A stretch of DNA of 64,000 nt from Seonamhaeicola aphaedonensis (GTDB lineage: Bacteria > Bacteroidota > Bacteroidia > Flavobacteriales > Flavobacteriaceae): the NCBI RefSeq assembly GCF_003386195.1, contig NZ_QRDX01000005.1, positions 36,915 through 100,914 of the forward strand. Reading direction: 5' to 3'. Made by a program: the position numbers and the translations under genes. The first letter of the stretch is position 1, and the number at the start of each line of letters is the position of its first letter. The notes beneath the pieces are model-generated. The model had not been told where the DNA came from and searched no databases. It was given only the letters and a program-made list of their open reading frames with translations. Shown here piece by piece: positions 62,163-64,000 of this stretch.

Positions 62163-62213
62163 CATGATACAAAATAGATTATGAATGATTTATTTTGTAT
62201 CATGTTTTTTTTT
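62163..62213 (+). terminator. Strong Rho-independent terminator of rhaT
   Basis: A perfect 14-bp stem (62163-62176 with 62191-62204), 14-nt loop and a run of nine T at 62205-62213. The stem is AT-rich but long. It isolates rhaT from the following sulfatase gene. Confidence 0.9.
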
Positions 62214-62330
62214 AAGAGGCTTTAATTGGGTAATAACAATTTTATCTTGTGACACCTATTGAGAACATTTTCTGCAAGCGATTCTCCTTGTCTTTTTTTT
62301 GTTTAGTTCTTTAAAATTACTGTATTATAC

Positions 62331-62347
62331 AGGCCAGTACAGGATAA
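62331..62347 (+). promoter_or_regulatory. Direct-repeat operator, site E
   Basis: CAGGATA at 62341-62347 with CAGGCCA (two mismatches) exactly 10 bp upstream. It ends 63 nt before the ATG at 62411. A TACTTTTC element follows at 62368-62375, 20 nt downstream, the same spacing as at site A. Confidence 0.5.
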
Positions 62348-62410
62348 TCAACTTGCTATTGTTTTATACTTTTCAAAAGTTAGATTAATATCCAAGTTGA
62401 ATTCAAAATA

Positions 62411-63871
62411 ATGACTCATCAAACAAAAAAAATTTATCTTTTATTATTATTGATTTTGGTGGTTTTCTCATGTAAACATAAAACCTCCGAAGAAAATATT
62501 AAGGAGCAAAAACCTAATCTGCTATTTATTTTTGCCGACCAATACAGGCAAGCCTCTTTAGGGTTTTTAAATGAAGACCCTGTGCACACACCAAACATAG
62601 ATCAACTCGCTGAAGAGGGGGTGTTTTTTAGTGAAGCTGTTTCAAATAATCCATTATGCAGTCCATATAGAGCTATGCTCATGACCGGCCGCTATTCGCT
62701 TTCTACTGGAGTTGTAGAAAATTGCAACTCACAAAGAACAGCGTACGGCAATTATTTAAAAAAAGATGAAGTTTGTATTTCTGATGTTTTGGTTAATAAT
62801 GGTTATAGCGCAGGTTATGTTGGTAAATGGCATTTAGACGGTCCAGAGCCAACACCACCCGATGTAAAACGCGTTTGGGATACGTGGTGTCCACCAGATA
62901 GAAGACATGGGTTCTCTTTTTGGTATGCTTACGGTACTCATAACAGGCATAACGACCCGTATTATTGGACCACCGATGGCGGGGAAGAAGATAAAGTATA
63001 CCCTAAACAATGGTCGGCAGAACACGAAGCCAATGTGGTTATTAATTATTTAGAAAACAACGAAAATCAACGTAAAAATGATGAGCCGTTTGCCTTATTT
63101 TGGTCTATCAATCCACCCCACACACCTTTTACCCAAGTTCCAGAGCGTTATAAAAAACGCTATGAAGGTTTGGATTATAAAGAAGTATTAAATCGTCCAA
63201 ACGTTCAGTTTAGCGATAACCATGAGTTGAAACGCGGTGATAAAGGTGTAGAGGCCCGATTACATGAAGCTAAAGACTATTTTGCTTCAGTTAATGGTGT
63301 AGACGACCAAATAGGGAGAGTTATAGAACAACTAAAAACCTCAGGATTATATGACAATACTATTATTGTGTTTTCTGCCGATCATGGTGAAATGTTAGGA
63401 AGCCAAGGCTTGATGCACAAAAACGTATGGTTTAAAGAAGCTTATGCCATACCTTTTATTGTGCATTATCCGAAGAAGCTCAAACCCAAAACAGAAGATT
63501 TGTTAATTTCTGTACCAGATTATATGCCAACACTGTTAGGGTTAATGGATTTAAAGAATAAAATTCCAGATGCTGTTGAAGGTCTAGATTATTCTAATCT
63601 ATTTTTCGATAAAGAAGTCATTCGTCCAGAGAAGCAACTGTACTTTGGAGGAAAAAGTTTTGCATCAAAAGGAGATACTCGAGGGTTTAGAACCAAAGAT
63701 TATACCTATGCTGTGGTAAAGGGTGAAAATGATGAGAAGTTTCATTACCTCTATCATGATGCCAAAGACCCTTATCAAATGACCAATATTTGGGGTAAAA
63801 ACCCTAATCTTGACCATAAAATGGAAGTTGAATTAGCAGAATTACTAACCTCTATGAACGACGCTTGGTAA
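62411..63871 (+). CDS. S1-family sulfatase (lipoprotein)
   Basis: 486 residues with a lipobox (VVFSC, Cys21). LLFIFADQYRQASLGF and the signature CSPYRAMLMTGR (Cys83, the formylglycine site), then YVGKWHLDGPEP and FSADHGEMLGSQGLMHK define the family. Replacing ADDLG by ADQYR places it in a different subgroup from the four earlier sulfatases, closer to arylsulfatases or choline-sulfatase-like enzymes. It is the first gene of a unit controlled by operator site E, with the Tat lipoprotein at 63887 starting 15 nt after its stop. Specific sulfate position is unknown. Confidence 0.93.
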   Translation: MTHQTKKIYLLLLLILVVFSCKHKTSEENIKEQKPNLLFIFADQYRQASLGFLNEDPVHTPNIDQLAEEGVFFSEAVSNNPLCSPYRAMLMTGRYSLSTGVVENCNSQRTAYGNYLKKDEVCISDVLVNNGYSAGYVGKWHLDGPEPTPPDVKRVWDTWCPPDRRHGFSFWYAYGTHNRHNDPYYWTTDGGEEDKVYPKQWSAEHEANVVINYLENNENQRKNDEPFALFWSINPPHTPFTQVPERYKKRYEGLDYKEVLNRPNVQFSDNHELKRGDKGVEARLHEAKDYFASVNGVDDQIGRVIEQLKTSGLYDNTIIVFSADHGEMLGSQGLMHKNVWFKEAYAIPFIVHYPKKLKPKTEDLLISVPDYMPTLLGLMDLKNKIPDAVEGLDYSNLFFDKEVIRPEKQLYFGGKSFASKGDTRGFRTKDYTYAVVKGENDEKFHYLYHDAKDPYQMTNIWGKNPNLDHKMEVELAELLTSMNDAW

Positions 63872-63886
63872 ACCTAGACTTTAATA

Positions 63887-64000
63887 ATGAAAATTAACCG
63901 CAGAAATTTTATCAAAGGTATCTCTAGTCTAGGGCTGTTCAGTTTATCATATCCTTTACTGTCATCATGTATTAGTAATAAAGATGTATTGACTTTAAAA
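63887..64000 (+). CDS. 5' end of a Tat-exported lipoprotein (cut by window edge)
   Basis: An ATG at 63887, 15 nt after the sulfatase stop, opens a frame that runs to the window end (38 codons). It reads as a twin-arginine signal (NRRNFIKG) followed by a hydrophobic stretch and a lipobox (LLSSC, Cys28). This resembles the start of the protein encoded at 1601. The remainder lies outside. Tat signals of this form are common on Gfo/Idh/MocA-type oxidoreductases and on lyase-like lipoproteins of Bacteroidota, but the visible part does not decide between them. Confidence 0.7.
   Translation, partial: MKINRRNFIKGISSLGLFSLSYPLLSSCISNKDVLTLK

Overview
The window looks like part of a large polysaccharide-utilisation region from a marine Flavobacteriaceae-type bacterium (Bacteroidota). 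The DNA is AT-rich. Almost every product carries a signal peptide or a lipobox, Bacteroidota-type TAnnTTTG-like promoter elements occur without Shine-Dalgarno sequences, and the truncated gene at the left edge ends in a type A type-IX-secretion (T9SS) sorting domain. No tRNA, rRNA, CRISPR array or insertion sequence was seen.

Layout. Positions 1-1443 hold the tail of a T9SS-exported protein and a small FN3-type lipoprotein, closed by a strong terminator. Positions 1601-3514 encode a Tat-exported lipoprotein of unrecognised family, convergent with an AraC-type regulator (3511-4386, minus). Reading away from the regulator, 4564-15068 is a tight operon of three GH78 alpha-L-rhamnosidases and an arabinose/fucose-isomerase-fold sugar isomerase. 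Next come a GC-richer GH78 gene (15206-17968), a wrecked secreted aldose 1-epimerase gene (18027-18745) and an 18-codon remnant of a second isomerase gene (18796-18852), together looking like an insertion or duplication scar. Positions 18955-36310 carry two more GH78 genes, a DUF1080 protein, a heparinase II/III-like protein, an S1 sulfatase, a CBM9/PKD protein, a secreted amidohydrolase (lactonase-like) fused to an unknown domain, a GH88 unsaturated-uronyl hydrolase, a seventh GH78 and an iduronate-sulfatase-like S1 enzyme. Positions 36329-49481 have three GH106 rhamnosidases and two more sulfatases; 49597-60836 three GH2 enzymes and one GH3. Position 61072 starts rhaT (L-rhamnose/proton symporter) with a strong terminator, 62411 a fifth sulfatase, and 63887 a second Tat lipoprotein cut by the window edge.

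How it works together (inference). Ten rhamnosidases, five formylglycine-type sulfatases, a GH88 that needs lyase-made unsaturated uronic ends, GH3/GH2 enzymes and a rhamnose transporter fit breakdown of a sulfated, rhamnose- and uronate-rich algal polysaccharide, with ulvan the best-known candidate. No SusC/SusD pair and no rhamnose kinase or aldolase lies inside the window.

The most interesting unexplained signal is a 17-bp direct repeat with an invariant downstream box CAGGATA and a degenerate copy exactly 10 bp upstream. It is found 55-70 nt before five start codons: 1601, 4564, 18955, rhaT at 61072 and the sulfatase at 62411. It defines a probable regulon that ties these transcription units together, and it also decides the start of the GH78 at 4564.
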